A DNA stretch of 64,000 nt from Cellvibrio sp. UBA7671 (GTDB lineage: Bacteria; Pseudomonadota; Gammaproteobacteria; Pseudomonadales; Cellvibrionaceae), in assembly GCA_002483145.1 (NCBI GenBank), contig DLHJ01000003.1, forward strand, positions 539,090-603,089, written 5' to 3'. Positions 62,443 through 64,000 of the stretch are shown here, one piece after another; position 1 is the stretch's first letter, and every line of letters begins with the position of its first letter. A program made the position numbers and the translations under genes. The notes under the pieces were generated by a model. It was not told the DNA's origin, searched no databases, and saw only the letters and a list, made by a program, of their open reading frames with translations.

Positions 62443-63726
62443 TTAAAAATTGCGCTGCACTTTTAGCCAGACACGGTCTTTGCTTTCAAATTGGCCAAAT
62501 ACGCCGCCGACAACACCGCTAAACCAATCTGCGCCGAGCGAGTAGGCCCAACGATCGTCGGGGCGCCAGGTAGTTCTTATTTGCAATAGCTGTTCATTGC
62601 TCTCTTCAATAAAGCGTGCGATTGCAATACGCGAATCCAAACGGCCGGAAAAGGATTGACCAGTGGCTGAGAAAGTGACCAATGGTTGATGTTCCACGAC
62701 ACTAAGCTCTGAGTTCCAGTTATCAATGTAACGATCATTAGCCTGAGCGGAAAACAACCAATCGCGCCAGCTATAATCAATTCCCACTAACGCATTAACG
62801 GTTGTCTGTTCGATCAGCCCACCCGCTGCATCAAGAATTCCAAGCATATAAAAGCTGTCAGGAATTACTGCCACTTCCGAGCGCAATACAAAACCGTTTC
62901 CCAGTGCGTATGCCGATGCAGCACCAAGCATTGTTTGACGATGATATTCAGGCTGCAAATTGGCGATAATGTTGCTCTCATCATCTAACGCATACATTTG
63001 TCGATACACGGGATTATCATCCCAGCCATACAACGCAAAAAAATTGAGATCAATTCCGGAAAAACTGCGTGCGAGCTGCATCCCGAACTCACCATTATTA
63101 AAACTGCGGCCGGGTTGGTCCTCTTGTAGCAGGGTAAACATTTGAAGCAGTGCAGGATCAAGCGTTGTGTATTCGTATTCGCTTCCCGGCTTAGCAAAAT
63201 CGTTAGGTTCAAAAAACGGGATATATAGTGTTTGCAGAGACCAATCAGCCAAATAATATTCGCCCTTCAACATCAAAACCGGTTTGCGATAATCATTTAA
63301 ATCCGGCAAGACAAAATCGCGGTAATCCAGCGGGTTTACCAGATCGACTACACGCAGGTTATCGGCCTTACCCCAGACTACTTGTTGTAAACCGAAGCTG
63401 ATATTCCAATCACGAATGTCTTTTGCGATGTAGAGCTCTCGCCAATCGGCACTCCACTCATAGGCATCGCGCGCTGACTCGCTGTATTCGCTACTGTTGT
63501 AAGCATCATTCCAACGTGCACGCCCCTCGCCCGTGAGAGAGTACTGAGCAGTATCCTGCGTAAACTTGAGGATAAAGTCACCGCCCTGCTCACTGAAGTC
63601 TGGTTCTGCACCGTCGATATGTGCAGCGAGATTTAGCCCGACAGCAGCATCCCACTCGATCTCTTGCGCATTTATCGATAACGACAAACTTGTAATACAT
63701 GCGACTAACGCTCTTAAACACCACAT
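62443..63726 (-). CDS. Outer-membrane protein, DUF1302-like beta-barrel
   Basis: 427 residues with a signal peptide (MWCLRALVACITSLSLSINA). The mature part is composed of alternating beta strands and resembles the DUF1302-like outer-membrane family: YEWSADWRELYIAKDIRDWNISFG, VVWGKADNLRVVDLVNPLDYRDF, LPDLNDYRKPVLMLKGEYYL. It ends in Phe (KVQRNF), as outer-membrane barrels do. Its start overlaps the end of the SDR gene by 13 bp. A pore or surface binder for hydrophobic compounds is likely, given the MMPL and LolA-like partners. Confidence 0.78.
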   Translation of the reverse strand: MWCLRALVACITSLSLSINAQEIEWDAAVGLNLAAHIDGAEPDFSEQGGDFILKFTQDTAQYSLTGEGRARWNDAYNSSEYSESARDAYEWSADWRELYIAKDIRDWNISFGLQQVVWGKADNLRVVDLVNPLDYRDFVLPDLNDYRKPVLMLKGEYYLADWSLQTLYIPFFEPNDFAKPGSEYEYTTLDPALLQMFTLLQEDQPGRSFNNGEFGMQLARSFSGIDLNFFALYGWDDNPVYRQMYALDDESNIIANLQPEYHRQTMLGAASAYALGNGFVLRSEVAVIPDSFYMLGILDAAGGLIEQTTVNALVGIDYSWRDWLFSAQANDRYIDNWNSELSVVEHQPLVTFSATGQSFSGRLDSRIAIARFIEESNEQLLQIRTTWRPDDRWAYSLGADWFSGVVGGVFGQFESKDRVWLKVQRNF

Positions 63727-64000
63727 GTAAAACCACCATCGATAGTAAAGCTTTGAGCGGTAATACTGCTCGCCTCATTTGAGGCCAAAAATAGAATCAG
63801 GTTTGCAACATCCTCGCTTTTAGTTAGGCGCTTAAGTGGAATTTTCTTTTTGGCATTGCGCAGCATTTGCTCTGGATCAACCCCAATTTTTTCTGCATTC
63901 AGCGCAATTTCATTGCGCAACATGGTTGTGTCAACCCAAGCAGGCAAGACAGCATTTACAGTGATTTTTCGTGGGGCAACGAAACTGTAGAAAAACGCGT
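63714..64000 (-). CDS. Short-chain dehydrogenase/reductase, C-terminal part (5' end outside window)
   Basis: About 94 residues remain, open to the right edge. It begins ...FFYSFVAPRKITVNAVLPAW, then VDTTML, LTKSEDVANLILFLASNEA and ends SFTIDGGFTCGV. The IxVNAVxPxxVxT and FxxDGG motifs are classical SDR signatures. The Rossmann cofactor loop and the catalytic Ser-Tyr-Lys lie beyond the window, so activity cannot be judged. It is the upstream partner of the DUF1302-like gene (overlap 13 bp) and so part of the same operon. Confidence 0.87.
   Translation of the reverse strand, partial: AFFYSFVAPRKITVNAVLPAWVDTTMLRNEIALNAEKIGVDPEQMLRNAKKKIPLKRLTKSEDVANLILFLASNEASSITAQSFTIDGGFTCGV

Overview
The window reads as a chromosomal segment of a polysaccharide-degrading gammaproteobacterium, most likely Cellvibrio or a close relative (Cellvibrionaceae). 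This is inferred from serine-rich linkers joining secreted domains, CBM2 and CBM6 modules, a GlyGly-CTERM-like tail, a large TonB-dependent receptor paired with a SapC-family protein, and GC content that looks close to 47-50% by eye. No rRNA, tRNA, phage, insertion sequence or CRISPR array was seen. Two genes run off the window: a DUF985 cupin at the left edge and a short-chain dehydrogenase at the right edge.

Left part (1-18 kb). After a cupin fragment, a GNAT acetyltransferase and a CAP-domain lipoprotein comes a purine-catabolism locus. The minus strand carries xdhA-xdhB-xdhC-uraD-uraH-guaD-puuD-DUF1330, which takes guanine and xanthine through urate, 5-hydroxyisourate and OHCU to allantoin. 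The divergent plus strand carries a BMP-type nucleoside/purine ABC importer, a RutR-like TetR regulator and an 8-oxoguanine deaminase. The shared promoter region holds repeated AGATAGAC half-sites. Allantoin-consuming genes are not in the window.

Middle (18-24 kb). Mostly single genes: an AT-rich secreted protein of unknown function, a FrnE-like DsbA protein with a two-domain cupin, a membrane GGDEF-EAL protein, a group II truncated haemoglobin, a small secreted protein and a NYN-domain protein.

Glucuronide locus (24.3-41 kb). Mannonate dehydratase (uxuA), a LysR regulator, three related clan GH-A glycosidases, a SapC protein, a TonB-dependent receptor, a GH2 beta-glucuronidase carrying the NxK uronate motif, and a FadR-type GntR regulator. 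A 13-bp element, GTGGCCTTACCAC, occurs upstream of uxuA, of the receptor gene and (12 of 13 bases) of the beta-glucuronidase gene. This is a candidate utilization locus for a beta-glucuronate-containing polysaccharide. The GH-A enzymes cannot be placed in a GH family by eye, and this is the part most likely to be undescribed.

Right part (41-64 kb). A secreted S8 protease that seems to start at ATT, followed by a small anchored acidic protein; a class III nucleotide cyclase-TPR gene with two compositional halves, divergent from a Crp-family regulator; trxC; a tripartite RND efflux operon with its TetR repressor and two matching operators; a beta-propeller/c-type haem protein; and a tight operon of SDR, outer-membrane protein, LolA-like protein, MMPL/RND transporter and flavodoxin-like oxidoreductase that suggests handling of a lipid or other hydrophobic compound.
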